64,000 bases of DNA from Cordylochernes scorpioides (lineage: Eukaryota > Arthropoda > Arachnida > Pseudoscorpiones > Chernetidae). The notes beneath the pieces are model-generated. The model saw only the letters and a list, made by a program, of their open reading frames with translations. It was not told the origin of the DNA and made no database searches. Position 1 is the first letter of the stretch. The number at the start of each line of letters is the position of its first letter. The translations under genes and the position numbers were made by a program. Below, in pieces: positions 10,626 through 21,263 of this stretch. The DNA is taken from contig CP092872.1 in the NCBI GenBank assembly GCA_030710605.1, positions 12,395,475 to 12,459,474 on the forward strand, given 5' to 3'.

Positions 10626-10796
10626 GATCCTTGTGTTTTAATGGAAGTGAGTTTTGAAACATGATGTATATATAACCGCTCCATCTATATTTATAAAGTA
10701 AAACTAATTAACGTGAACATATTTTAAAAAGAAATGAGTAAAGAAAAAAATATTTACAACAATCTACTTCGAAAAGAAAAAATATTGTAAGGGTTT

Positions 10797-10896
10797 NNNN
10801 NNNNNNNNNNNNNNNNNNNNNNNNNNNNNNNNNNNNNNNNNNNNNNNNNNNNNNNNNNNNNNNNNNNNNNNNNNNNNNNNNNNNNNNNNNNNNNNN
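10797..10896. other. Assembly gap of 100 N
   Basis: Exactly 100 N, the usual placeholder for a gap of unknown size. It falls where copy A of the duplication would be expected to continue. Confidence 0.98.
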
Positions 10897-11325
10897 GTCT
10901 GTTATAAATTATTGAAGAGTTCTTCTGCGAAGTATTGTACGTGACGTTCGGCTGTTGATTTATTTACTTCACTATGGCGTCTGCTTTCTCTCTAATTTGA
11001 CAAATATTTCGTCTGGTTTGGATTTAAAATATATAGGATGTTTAATTATTTTATCTATTTTCTCACCTATAAAACGAGTTTTTAAAATCTCTGTGAAAAA
11101 ATTATTAATATCTCCACGCTAAATATTTTTTTCCCGCCTAAAATAATTATAAATATAAAATTTCGTTATTAGATTATCAAAGTTTTGAATATTTTTTATT
11201 ACATTTATGAAACTATGTATATATATATAATAATATATTTTTTATAACTCTTTTAAAATTTTAATGAATTTTTTTAAAACACATTCTCTAATAATAAAAT
11301 AGAGCAACCATAAATAAATCTTTAA
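10897..11325. other. No feature seen
   Basis: AT-rich, with no homology to the duplicated segment and no open frame of note. Confidence 0.5.
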
Positions 11326-11425
11326 ATAAAAAGGCATATATTGGATCAAAATATTATTTATTATCATTTATTATTGGTAAAATAAATTATATTTTGATCC
11401 AATATATGCCTTTTTATTTAAAAAT
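11326..11425. mobile_element. Short palindrome, AAAAAGGCATATATTGGATC family
   Basis: Arms AAAAAGGCATATATTGGATC and GATCCAATATATGCCTTTTT are perfect mirror images around an AT-rich centre. Upstream lies AGAGCAACCATAAATAAATC (11302). Relatives with the same arms are at 42745-42885 and 50455-50545, half of one at 36890-36925, and a diverged one at 51695. Confidence 0.7.
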
Positions 11426-11685
11426 TCTCTAATATGTGTATTCTTGAAATTCTCAATGTCCATTTGAAGAAATTATACTTCATATTAAAACTTCAATTTT
11501 TAAAGTTTTACACAAAAATTAATAAGGAGAGCGCTTTACGAAGTTTCAGATTATATTATTATAAAATACGTAAAGTTTCTAATGCATCAAATCCGTTTAT
11601 GTATTTCAAACCAAAAAGGTTGAGGTTTTAGAGCATATCATTGATCAAAATTCCAATACAATATAAAATTCAATAAATAAATGTT

Positions 11686-11880
11686 ATAATACAATATAAT
11701 GTGACTTATGATTGTAGAACGACATTTGAAAATTATCCCGCATGTGTTTATTTTGAACGAAAAATAGAAATTTATTTTAAGGAGAAATAACGATTATTTC
11801 TAACCTTGAAGTATGAAAGGATGAATTGTGAAGGGTAATGATAAACGGAAAAATTAAGTATTCAGGGATGGGAACTTGCA
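11686..11880 (+). mobile_element. Single arm of the ~340-bp foldback family
   Basis: Begins AATACAATATAATGTGACTT and continues through GGAGAAATAACGATTATTTC to TGATAAACGGAAAAAT, then stops at the centre. It is a half copy. Confidence 0.65.
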
Positions 11881-12584
11881 TTTGAATTTGCATATATATA
11901 TTTTGAAAATATGAATATAAAATAGAGTTTAAACATTTACATGCAAATATCTATATAGGATATAGCGTGTGTTTTGTAATAAATAAATCAAAAGAGAATC
12001 AACGTAATATATTTTCCTCAATTTGATGTTATTTTGTAGCTATGAATAGATTACAAAGTTCTATCAAATGGAATTTCAATGGTTCAGGATTCTAGCGAAT
12101 AGAGCAGGTTAGTTTTACTCCATAATGTATTCGCATTTTTACTGTTTTCATTTTTAAACTTCTATATTTAGAATTTTAGAGACATTTTGTAGCATAAGAA
12201 CTACACACACTTCTATATTTTCTATATAGGTGGATAGTATTTGTCAACTTTGTAAAACTTTCTTCGCACTAAATATATTGAAAACAAATTTTGCGTGCAA
12301 TGTAATGCATTAAATAAAGTAACTTTCTCAATATACTTTGTTAATAGTGAAAAAAAACTTCGAAGGAATTTATCCGTGAAAAATTCACGGGAAGAGAAAA
12401 ATTCATAGAAAATTACAGAGTGAGGAAAACATTTACTTTCGCATAAATCTTCTTTTGAAGCAGATGATGGATTAGAATCGGGGACACTGTTCCGCCATGT
12501 TGGATCGCCGACTGCCCCTCCTGGTGGCGGCTTCTCGAACTATTTCCCGGCTAGGCAACCTCTGCACTGATAGTGAGTATATAT
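11881..12584. other. AT-rich spacer with a short GC-rich segment
   Basis: Mostly featureless. A ~100-bp GC-rich segment at 12478-12575 (GGGACACTGTTCCGCCATGT..) can be read as a 23-residue peptide and stands out from its surroundings. It could be an exon end, promoter fragment or TE piece; no assignment. Confidence 0.3.
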
Positions 12585-13100
12585 ATATAGTGGGGGTATA
12601 TGTAAATATTGCAGGTATATGTAAATATTGCGGGTTTATGCAAATATTGTGGGTATATGCAAATATTGTGGGTATATGCAAATATTGTGGGTATATGTAT
12701 AAATGATTGGTATATGTCACTATTATGGGTATATACAAATATTGTGGGCATATGTAAATATAATGGTATATGTAAATATTGTGTGTATATAATAACGAAT
12801 AGATTAAAAAAGGATAAGTTTCTTTATTTTTTATAGAGCAGAATTATATTGTATAATACATTGTGTGTATATGAAAATATTATAGGTATATGTAAATATT
12901 GCGAGGTATTAACTATTGCGGGTATATGCAAATATTGTGGGTATATGTAAACATTATGGGTATATGTAAAAATAATATGTATATGTAAATATTTTGGGTA
13001 TGTGCAAATATTGTGAGTATCTGTAAATATTGTGATAAATATTTAAATAGTGCGGGTATAAGTAAGAATTATGGGTATGTGCACATATTGCAACATATAT
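12585..13100 (+). repeat. 19-bp minisatellite
   Basis: Units of the form GGGTATATGCAAATATTGT, tight at 12620-12690 and degenerate elsewhere, interrupted at about 12785-12870. Open frames across it are repeat artefacts. Confidence 0.85.
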
Positions 13101-13440
13101 GCGTGCATTTCGAGTTCTGACAGCCAGTGATATACACTCAAAACGTTAAACCCATCAAACTTCTGTTTTTATTTGAACCAAAGTCTTGATGACTCACTTT
13201 CCCCATTTTCAAGGTGACAAAGTTCCAATGTTCTGATAAGCCGGATAATTCAAATAAAAGATTAATGAGTTCCTGCTATCGAGTTTATGCAATCCTATCC
13301 TATGGAAATAATTTTTTCTATAGCCATTGATCTTCTGCAATCAATATTAAGTTTCTTTCTCATAGAATTATTGTTCTTGCGCGATGTTGAAGTCCCGGCA
13401 AAGAGAAAATTACTGAATTAATAATATATATAGTGAAAAT
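13101..13440. other. No feature seen
   Basis: AT-rich, with no coding signal. Confidence 0.5.
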
Positions 13441-13590
13441 TCGAAACTATTATAGACGCGCATGGTTCTTTTACAAATTAAACAATTTCTACTGTCCTTA
13501 CTGTAATGGAAAAAATTAATGGGAGGGCCTGTCTCATCAGTGGTGAACCTTCCCATCGGTTTCGCCAGTTAAATTTACCATACCGCTGTT
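13441..13590 (-). mobile_element. CTGATGAG-hairpin foldback element
   Basis: Plus strand: GAAACTATTATAGACGCG arm, TTCTACTGTCCTTACTG, TGGGAGGGCCTG, TCATCAGTGGTGAACC, TTCCCATCGGTTTCGCC. This is the reverse complement of the family order. Downstream, ATGAACTATGGACATAAGC (13659) is a further word of the longer family member at 18563. Confidence 0.65.
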
Positions 13591-14177
13591 ATATTGCATT
13601 TTTGGAACTTCCTTTTATAGTGATACTGTTGCTAGACTCTTGTAATAGGTATTTTAGATGAACTATGGACATAAGCTTTGAGGACAGCAGAATTACAGCA
13701 GTATAATGCATCATAATATATAGGGGCTATTAAAGAATCAAATATAAATATCCAGAAAGAGTGCTTCGGGCATGGCCTGGATGATGATGCCCTGGAGTCT
13801 ACCAAGACACACATCTATAAGTACTTCCTCGGTGTGGAACTGAGGAGTGTACAAGAATATCTTGTCTGGAGGAGGACCCTCTCAAGGTGGGAAAACCTCC
13901 CTTACTGAAGAAATTTAAACATATACAACTATATATATTTTTCTACATTTTATTTATCCTTTTTTTATATAAATACAAAGCAATAACGAGCCATGATGAC
14001 ATTAAGACGCGAATGTTTCTTTTCACAAATAAATCAAACTTCTACTGTCCTTACTGCGATAAAATAAAATATTATATGTACCCTCTTAATTTTATCCTAA
14101 CTATTTTCTGTGACAATTGATTAGAAGAATCAATTATATTGTTTGAATTTTCAATTGTCAAGAAAAAGTGCTTCAGG
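13591..14177. other. Mixed remnants
   Basis: Includes the CTATGGACATAAGC family word, a GC-richer stretch 13755-13915 that can be read in one frame (..THIYKYFLGVELRSV..) and may be a LINE remnant, and a second TTTCTTTTCACAAATAAATC / CTGTCCTTACTG arm at 14017-14060. No intact gene. Confidence 0.3.
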
Positions 14178-14570
14178 TGTCGGTGAGGTATAAACTGTTG
14201 ATTTTCAACAACCTCGACCCAGGAACGAATCCCGACTTGTCAACTTTATTTACTAAAGACATTTGCTTCAAAGATCCCCGTTTATTTCAGAAGTCCAATC
14301 TCAACTATCCTCTTGTTCTCTTCATCTTTCTTATCCCCACTCTATCACAAATAGAATATCGAGTTTGTTGAACCTTTGATGGTTTCAGCTGGGGATCAAT
14401 GGATGAGCTAATGCAGAACCCAAACAGTAAGTGCAAATAACCAAACGGGGCTCTGACATACTTCTAATTACAAATGTCGAATTGCCTTCAGTATGTATAG
14501 ACATGTGGTGTGTACTTGTAGTAATGATTACCGTGATTCCCATGACCTCTGTACCACGGGTAGTTTGTAT
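14178..14570 (+). mobile_element. tRNA-headed SINE, full length
   Basis: The head 14178-14245 resembles a tRNA: an A-box-like region before GTTGATTTTC and a B-box-like GGAACGAATCCC. The body matches, in the same orientation relative to the head, the reverse complement of the SINEs at 30383-30652, 32815-33025 and 33985-34292 (AACCAAACGGGG.TCTG, TAGACATGTGGTG, CATGA..CTGTACCACG). It directly abuts the LINE fragment at 14571. Confidence 0.6.
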
Positions 14571-15640
14571 AGGTGCTACGCGGACGATATCGTCCTGTTC
14601 ATCCGCAGTGAGGAGCAGTTCAGGGTAGCGATCTCCATCTTCGGCGCGCCTCGGGTATAAAGGGAAATTTCACCAAGAGAGCAAAGGTATGGTGCGGCGT
14701 CTACGGTGCCAGAAACGAGGCTCCGCTGGTCATCTCCCGATCATCGGTAGAGCCCAAGGTTCTAGGCTGCACTGGGAAATCAAAATTCAACCCAAGAACG
14801 ACATATCCTGGTCCTGCTCGAAGCTGCTATAACGAGGTGGTCTCCCTACACCCGCGGCCTCTCTCTCGTCGGCCGGGCCAGAGCGGCCAACTCCTTGGTT
14901 CTCTCCTCGGTGGTCCATCACATCCACGGCTACCTGCCTACCGACCGTACCATCCACAAGATCCAGGCACGTCTTGCGCGGTTCATCTGGAAGCCGGGAG
15001 CAAATCGTCATGTTGCCTGGAAGCGTCCTGGCGAGGCCTGGAGGTCTCTAGAAGGATTCGAACTAATTTATCTCAGGTCCCAGCTCCGATTTTCATGCTT
15101 CAAGGGCGTGCAGCGTGGCAACCGCAGCGCCTATTGTTGGCTTGTCGAGAGCGGCGCGTGGATCTATCCTCCTCCATCCGGGTGCTGGCTCCTGCCTCGA
15201 CGTCTCCGGATTCTTAAGATCAGAGAGTCGATCGCTGATATCCTTGTGATAGACTACTGCGCGCTTATACTGCTTCAGCTCTTAAACCTCCCCATCATTG
15301 GTGATTGCCGTCTTCTCCGGCTGCTCTACCTTCTGCTCCTTCGCGATGGGTTGACGCCTTTGGAGAATTTGTGGATCCTGCCGCTCCCCTCACTCGCCCA
15401 ACGTGCTGTGCCCTGGCGGACGCAACCTCTTTGTCCAGCTTCTGCCGGCGTTTTTCGGATGAGAGCTTTCGCGGAATCTTCCGCGTTGGCACCATCGTGG
15501 AGGCTGTGGTGCTTCGCGGGACGAGGGTGTATCACCACCCGCACTGCCCGCCGATTGCTGGAGCACCTGGCTGCCCTGCCCATCATCCAGTTTCCCAGAA
15601 AGTGATAAGAACATATGAATCTCCTCACTAACATAGGTTG
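14571..15640 (+). pseudogene. Non-LTR RT fragment with YADD box, copy B
   Basis: Starts in a frame reading CYADDIVLFIRSEEQFRVAI from 14574. YADD at 14577-14588 is the metal-binding RT motif C of non-LTR elements. Further on, LVLSSVVHHIHGYLPTDRTI begins at about 14890, followed by ARLARFIW, then QLLNLPIIGDCRLL near 15270-15320. Frames shift several times, so it is dead. The catalytic palm upstream of YADD is missing because the fragment begins at the SINE border. Its 3' part is duplicated at 1-1110. Confidence 0.7.
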
Positions 15641-16228
15641 GTCGTCGCTCCGGAGCTGCGCCTTCTCCGGGCACAGCGCGGACATGGCTTAGGCTGGCTA
15701 TACATGCCTTGTCCCATCCTGCCTCGGCGCGACAGTCCTGAGTCACCTGTGAGTCCTATAGACTGATCGACTGATCTATCCGATAGGCTTATCTTTCCTA
15801 TAGACTGATTTCTGTTAAATAGACATATAGCCAATAGAGAGACCTAGCAAATAGAATTGCCTGGTAGAGAACTGAATCCTACCAATGGTCTCTTAAATGA
15901 CAAATAGAGGAACAATCATCAGATAGGGTAACAATATCTAATAAGTACAACAGCAATAAACAGTCAGTGTGGTGAGCTAGTCTGTGGTGGGACTTGTATA
16001 AAGCCACAAAAATTCAATGCCAATATCGAGTGGATGACAAATTATGTGTCACCACTAAGGTAAGCACTCCAACCAAAATCTGAACCCATGTCGAAGTCAG
16101 CGGCTAAGATCTCATCTGTAGGTAAGTCGGACTAACACAGTATGTACATCAGATTCCTGTAATCAACAGCAGACATAGATTTACCTATCATGAAGTTCGC
16201 CTTATTGGACTCTTAGCCGAGGAAAATA
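15641..16228 (+). other. LINE 3' flank, noncoding (copy B)
   Basis: Matches 1050-1588, including the CCTATAGACTG repeats. No coding potential. Confidence 0.4.
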
Positions 16229-16674
16229 CACTCGTGGAGGAAAATTACGAGAGTGGAAAGTCTAGTTTTCGTTGGTCATCTTTTTTTATTTGATGAAGTG
16301 AAAAAAAAAAGGTTTTTCCTTTTTATATATTATTGAAGTAATGAAAGAGAGAGAGCTTTCGAAAAAAATATCTCTTTTACAGGAAAATAATAAACATTAT
16401 CTTTTTGTTAATAGCTTTTGACATATCTTTATTTCCTTTTAGAAACCCATATTTTCTCACGAAAGCTTGGTTTAATTTAAAAATAAAAATATCTATCAAC
16501 GTTTAATTCAACAATAATTTGTTCTCATCTTAACATAGACTAATGGAAAAAATTTAGGGAAGTGGAAAGTCTTTGATGTCGTCTGTTTTCTAATTATTTT
16601 GAAAGAGACAGAGGTAACTTTGTTCATAGTTGGTGATCTCGTGTGTCTTCAATAAAGGTCACTGTAATATCTTT

Positions 16675-16898
16675 CATAGTTATCGTCTAAATCCCGATAA
16701 ACATACTGAAAAGTACAACTTCCTTAAGTTTTGTCCATGAGTGTATCTTTCAGAGTTATTGTCTGAATACCGATATACATCTTAAAAGGTACAACTTCCT
16801 TAAGTTTTGTCCATGAGTGTATCTTTCAGAGTTATTGTCTGAATACCGATATACATCTTAAAAGGTACAACTTCCTTAAGTTTAATCCATGAGTGTAT
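16675..16898 (-). repeat. 71-76 bp units, three copies
   Basis: Same unit as 1730-2190 in the same orientation. Confidence 0.8.
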
Positions 16899-17084
16899 AA
16901 CACAAACAGAACAATAACTTCTCCTGTCGACTATATCCCAAAGCGGCGCAATCATTTAAAGCTTCATAAAATTTCAATAATTGAATTAGGGGCAATACTG
17001 ACCTGAGCAAAGAAGGTGATCTTTCATTGAATGTTGGACCATGCCGATCAAATCTTTATTATTTCGAGAGAAAGGACATCTCCT

Positions 17085-17215
17085 AATCGTGTAACTAAAA
17101 TTTACTGATGGCTTGCGCCATCTATCGGAATAAAAAATCAACGATTAGTTGATATTTATTCCGATAGATGGCGCAAGCGATCAGTAACTTTTAATTGCAC
17201 GATCAGATGTCCTTT
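17085..17215. mobile_element. Short foldback palindrome with GCGCCATCTATCGG arms (copy B)
   Basis: Arms of about 60 bp meet almost without spacer around ATCAACGATTAGTTGAT: TTGCGCCATCTATCGGAATA and TATTCCGATAGATGGCGCAA are exact mirrors. Contrast the longer copy A form at 2365-2715. Confidence 0.75.
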
Positions 17216-17534
17216 TTTCTCAGTTTATCCATCTGATCCAAGTACAAATTCACTTTTGTTCTCTTTTTTATTTTATTTTTCCGTTTCAAAAGTTCTCTTT
17301 CAGTAATATCGCCGATCAGATATGAGACAGGTACAATGCTCTATATACTTGGGATAGATAGAGCGGGTTGTAACTTACCCTACTGTACTGGAAAAAGACG
17401 ACCCTGTCTAAATGTTTACACTCCGCCGTCCATATTTGTCCACATTAGAATGACTCAGCTGTGGTGACAATGTCTTCCACTTGGTCTCACCTCTCTCCAA
17501 GCTACTTAGAGATGAGATTTAGAGAACAGTATCC

Positions 17535-18030
17535 TCACATAGGTTTTACATTGTTGGAATGTCCATTTAAATAGGTTTTACATTGTTGGAATGTCCATTT
17601 ACATAGGTTTTACATTGTTGGAATGTCCATTTACATAGGTTTTACATTGTTGGAATGTCCATTTACATAGGTTTTACATTGTTGGAATGTCCATTTACAT
17701 AGGTTTTACATTGTTGGAATGTCCATTTAAATAGGTTTTACATTGTTCGAATGTCCATTTACATAGGTTTTACATTGTTGGAATGTCCATTTACATAGGT
17801 TTTACATTGTTGGAATGTCCATTTACATAGGTTTTACATTGTTGGAATGTCCATTTACATAGGTTTTACATTGTTGGAATGTCCATTTACATAGGTTTAC
17901 ATTGTTGGAATGTCCATTTACATAGGTTTTACATTGTTGTAATGTCCATTTACATAAGTTTTACATTGTTGGAATGTCCATTTACATCGGTTTTACATTG
18001 TTGGAATGTCCATTTACATAGGTTTTACAT
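17535..18030 (+). repeat. 32-bp tandem repeat (copy B)
   Basis: About 15 units, very homogeneous. Expanded relative to 3041-3246. Confidence 0.9.
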
Positions 18031-18059
18031 ATGTGGATACACTATATTAAAGAAAATGA

Positions 18060-18190
18060 AACAATCCAACACGATATTTTTCTTCTTTCTAATAAAGCAA
18101 CCTTTCTTACTCTCCTTAATGCTATGGAAAAAATATTGGGAGGGCCTGGCTCATCAGTGATGAACCCTCCTAGCGGTTTCGCCAGGTTAC
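18060..18190 (-). mobile_element. CTGATGAG-hairpin foldback element
   Basis: Equivalent of 3250-3390: TGGGAGGGCCTGGCTCATCA then GTGATGAACCCTCC, AGCGGTTTCGCCAGG. Confidence 0.65.
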
Positions 18191-18562
18191 TAGCAACACT
18201 CATAGACAAAAGGAAGTTATGCCTTTTAACATGTATATCGGGATTCAGACAATAACTTTGAAAGATATTACAGTGACCTTTATTGAACGAGAAAATGTGT
18301 GTTAAATGAGGAATAACAAATTTAAAAACAAACTAAGAATAAATGGAAAGCACAAGGATTAGCAATGAGTATAAAAAGCTAAATACGGATAGTTCTTAGT
18401 AGAATTTTAGTTTCAATAAAACTACCTGATTCCATAGTACAGAGTTTCACTTTTGTAGTATTTCAAAGTATTAGAACTGCTTTCAAATTATATGTCTCTT
18501 TTTGGGATTAGAATTATATTGTAGCGAAGAATTAATTTATATTTTATTATTTAATTATTCAA

Positions 18563-18948
18563 ATTTCACACAAATAAATTTACTGGCAATGCGTTTCTTT
18601 TAAATATCATCAAATATTATGCCCGATGCAATACCTTGAAATTATATGTATGTACCTCTACAGACCTATAAGCTTATGTCCATAGTTCACTAAACACCCC
18701 TAAGCTGCCTTCCATAGAAAATACAGAGTATACTCCAAACCAATCCAATACAATAGTAGAGCGGTCTAGAGATTAATTTGGCGAAACCGCTGAGAGGGTT
18801 CACTACTGATGAGCCAAGCCCTCTCATTCAATAACTCATATCATTGCAGTAAGATCTGTAGAGATAATATTTGATGATATTTAAAAGAAGCACATTGCCA
18901 GTAAATTTATTTGTGTAAAATTTTAACGATAGATGGCAATACAATTTA
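18563..18948 (+). mobile_element. Hairpin element with long inverted ends and 14-bp target duplication
   Basis: The ends AAATAAATTTACTGGCAATG and CATTGCCAGTAAATTTATTT are mirror images, continuing through ATATCATCAAATATT. The centre holds AGCGGTC, GGCGAAACCGCT, GAGAGGG, CACTACTGATGAGCC and CCCTCTC. The 14-bp word ATTTAATTATTCAA flanks it (18549-18562, 18949-18962), and copy A has a single, uninterrupted copy of that word at about 6279-6292. So this inserted after the duplication. Confidence 0.8.
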
Positions 18949-19394
18949 ATTTAATTATTCAATGAAAATATTTAAAACATATTTATTATTTTATATTTGT
19001 GAAATCATCATTTAGTTGCCTAGCTTTCTTGTTCAATATTCTCTAGCTGTAGATAGTTTGGTTGATAGTTGTCGTCTGGTCGTGATGACGTCATCAATAA
19101 ATACTTTTTACATCTTAAGATATTCCAAGACTTGATTTTCTACGTTACAATATAAATTAGAAATCTTTATCAGATGAATTTTTCAACTAATTTCATAATC
19201 AATTGAAATAAATGTCACATCTCTACACAAACGCAATTAAACTGTAGAAAGCTTTCGTGATAGAAATCCATATTAGATAAAAGTAAATTATTTTCTTCTT
19301 CTTTTATTCTTACAATTTTTACTTGTGAACTTTGATTTTGGTATCATTGAAAACAACAACAATAAGAAAAGATCAAATATATGAAATAAACTCT

Positions 19395-19652
19395 GAGATA
19401 AAACTGACAAAAACTATAACAAGACTTAGAACAAAACACTATAAAGGAATGACAATACATCCAGATGGCACAAGAACTTATAGAGCATGCAACAACTGTC
19501 CTGGTGTTGAACTAACATCTACCCACATATTCTCATGCCCAGCAATGGCCGCAGCCTTGCAGAAAATTGACTTAGACCCAGAGCAGCATTTTTACACACC
19601 CAAGATAGTGGATATTGCTGCTGCTGTGATGGAGATGCATGGAGACATTTGA
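19395..19652 (+). pseudogene. LINE C-terminal fragment, copy B
   Basis: Reads TRLRTKHYKGMTIHPDGT then a C-x2-C, then THIFSCPAMAAALQKID, then IVDIAAAVMEMHGDI and stop. The cysteine/histidine pattern matches the zinc-finger tail after the RNase H domain in arthropod LINE ORF2 proteins. 5'-truncated, about 80 residues of an expected >1000. Better preserved than copy A. A CAA-repeat tail follows at 19672. Confidence 0.7.
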
Positions 19653-19699
19653 GACTCTTCTTTGGACACGACAACAACAACAACATTGGAAGCAACGTT

Positions 19700-20455
19700 T
19701 TTTAGCTGTTCCCTATGTTAGTCATTATTATTATTATTATTTTATTTCCAAAGCGCTATATTCCGCAAGGGATACTTGCGCCAAACAAGGAGAAAAGTTT
19801 ATTTACATAAGTTTATTTACAATATTCAACACATGAAAAACATTAGAGATCCAGATTTTGTAGAAAGTTTAGAATGTATTTACAAAATGAATTAAACTTT
19901 AAATATGAGATATTTTTTATCGGAAATCAAATCTTTAAGTTCACAAACAACTAGTTCTTTCTTCCTTCTATAATATTGAAATGCTGGGCATTCGATTTGT
20001 AGATGTCTTGAGGTTAGTTGAAATATCCAATAGTTTATATCATCCAACAAGATTCTTCAGTTCATTCTTATAAAAATACAGGCAGAAGACTAAAGTAATT
20101 TATTATTAATAGTAAAAAATCATTCTTGGAATTAGTTAATATTGGCTATTCCACGATAAAAATGATCTGACTTGTTGTACCTGAAAATCTTGTCAGAAAA
20201 TCAAATTGTTCAACCCATTATTAATGATGTTTACGAAAGTTTGTTTTTGCCCGAAATTCCGTAGATCTCTTGGCAATAATGGCGGAATTCTCCGTTAATT
20301 TGCTCTCCGCCTGCATAGTTTACATATTGATCAACTTTGTGGTTTGGAGAGTTACAGTTCCTTCTCTAGCTTGGATGGATAATTCTACCGAGCTACGTAA
20401 CTACATTATTTTAGAAAGTCGGAAATGTAGATAAATGTATGTCTAATTGTGTTAT
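19700..20455 (-). pseudogene. Second LINE 3' end, inverted (copy B)
   Basis: As 7270-7997: (AAT)n tail at 19724-19742, then TTTCCAAAGCGCTATATTCC on the plus strand. No coding part recognised. Confidence 0.4.
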
Positions 20456-21065
20456 TGTATAAATGTTCATTTACATTGGTTTACATTATTATAATATTCA
20501 TTTAAACAGGTTTTACATTGTTGGAATGTCAATTTACATAGGTTTTACATTGTTAGAATGACCATTTACGTAGGTTTTACATTGTTGGAATGACCATTTA
20601 CATAGGTTTTACATTGTTAGAATGACCATTTACGTAGGTTTTACATTGTTGGAATGACCATTTACATAGGGTTTACATTGTTGGAATGACCATTTACATA
20701 GGTTTACATTGTTGGATTGTTGGAATGACCATTTACATAGGTTTTACATTGTTGGAATGACCATTTACATAGGTTTTACATTGTTGGAATTCCATTTATA
20801 TAAGTTCTATATATTGTTGTAAATCCATTTACATAGGTTTTATATTGGTTAAATGTTCATTTATTTAGGTTTTACATTGATGGAATGTCCATTCACTTTG
20901 ATTTTACATTGGTTAAATGTCCATTTATATAGGTTAAACATTGTTGGAATACCATTTACATAGGTTTTACCTAGGTAAAATGTTCATTTACATGGGTTTT
21001 ATAATGTTTAAAAGTTAATCTACATAGGTTTTACATTTTTTAAATGTTCATTTACATAGGTTTTA
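20456..21065 (+). repeat. Degenerate 32-bp tandem repeat, second array (copy B)
   Basis: About 18 diverged units. Matches 7998-8475 with a few extra units. Confidence 0.85.
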
Positions 21066-21230
21066 CATTACAACCGCTGTGAGGGTTCACCACTTATGAG
21101 CCATGCCCTCCCATTAAAATTTCCATTGCAGTAAAGCCAGTAGAAATTGTTTAATTTTCAAAAGAACCATACGAGTCTATAATAGTTTCGAATTTTGATA
21201 AAGTGTCAGTTGTTTACCAGTTAATATGAG
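21066..21230 (+). mobile_element. CTGATGAG-hairpin foldback element
   Basis: Equivalent of 8476-8640. The loop here reads CACTTATGAG, so the core word is mutated. Confidence 0.6.
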
Positions 21231-21263
21231 TATACATGGTGTTCAAATTGACTAATTTAACTA

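Larger units (their letters stand above)
1..10796 (+). repeat. Segmental duplication, copy A
   Basis: This block matches 14660-25182 in the same order and orientation: RT fragment, Tc1-like element, 32-bp repeats, LINE tails, second 32-bp array, pogo-like MITE, foldback elements and hammerhead-like palindrome. It begins already inside the RT fragment, so the true left edge lies outside the window. It ends at an assembly gap. Differences from copy B are array length and whole-element insertions, not just base changes, so it is either an old tandem duplication or, less likely, a misplaced divergent haplotype. Confidence 0.85.
16230..18285. mobile_element. Tc1-like long-TIR element (copy B)
   Basis: Same left end (CACTCGTGGAGG) and layout as 1591-5974, with about three terminal-repeat units at 16675-16898 and a single unit at 18196-18270. 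About 300 bp of AT-rich sequence (16290-16570) is present here and not in copy A. The right terminus is deleted: copy A sequence 5870-6030 is missing after 18285. Confidence 0.6.

Noticed and set aside
12472-12836. Overlapping open frames on both strands
   Set aside because: They translate the 19-bp minisatellite; the repetitive peptides are artefacts.
17085-17215. Palindrome as a transcription terminator
   Set aside because: It is a foldback element with a longer counterpart at 2365-2715; bacterial-type terminators do not apply.
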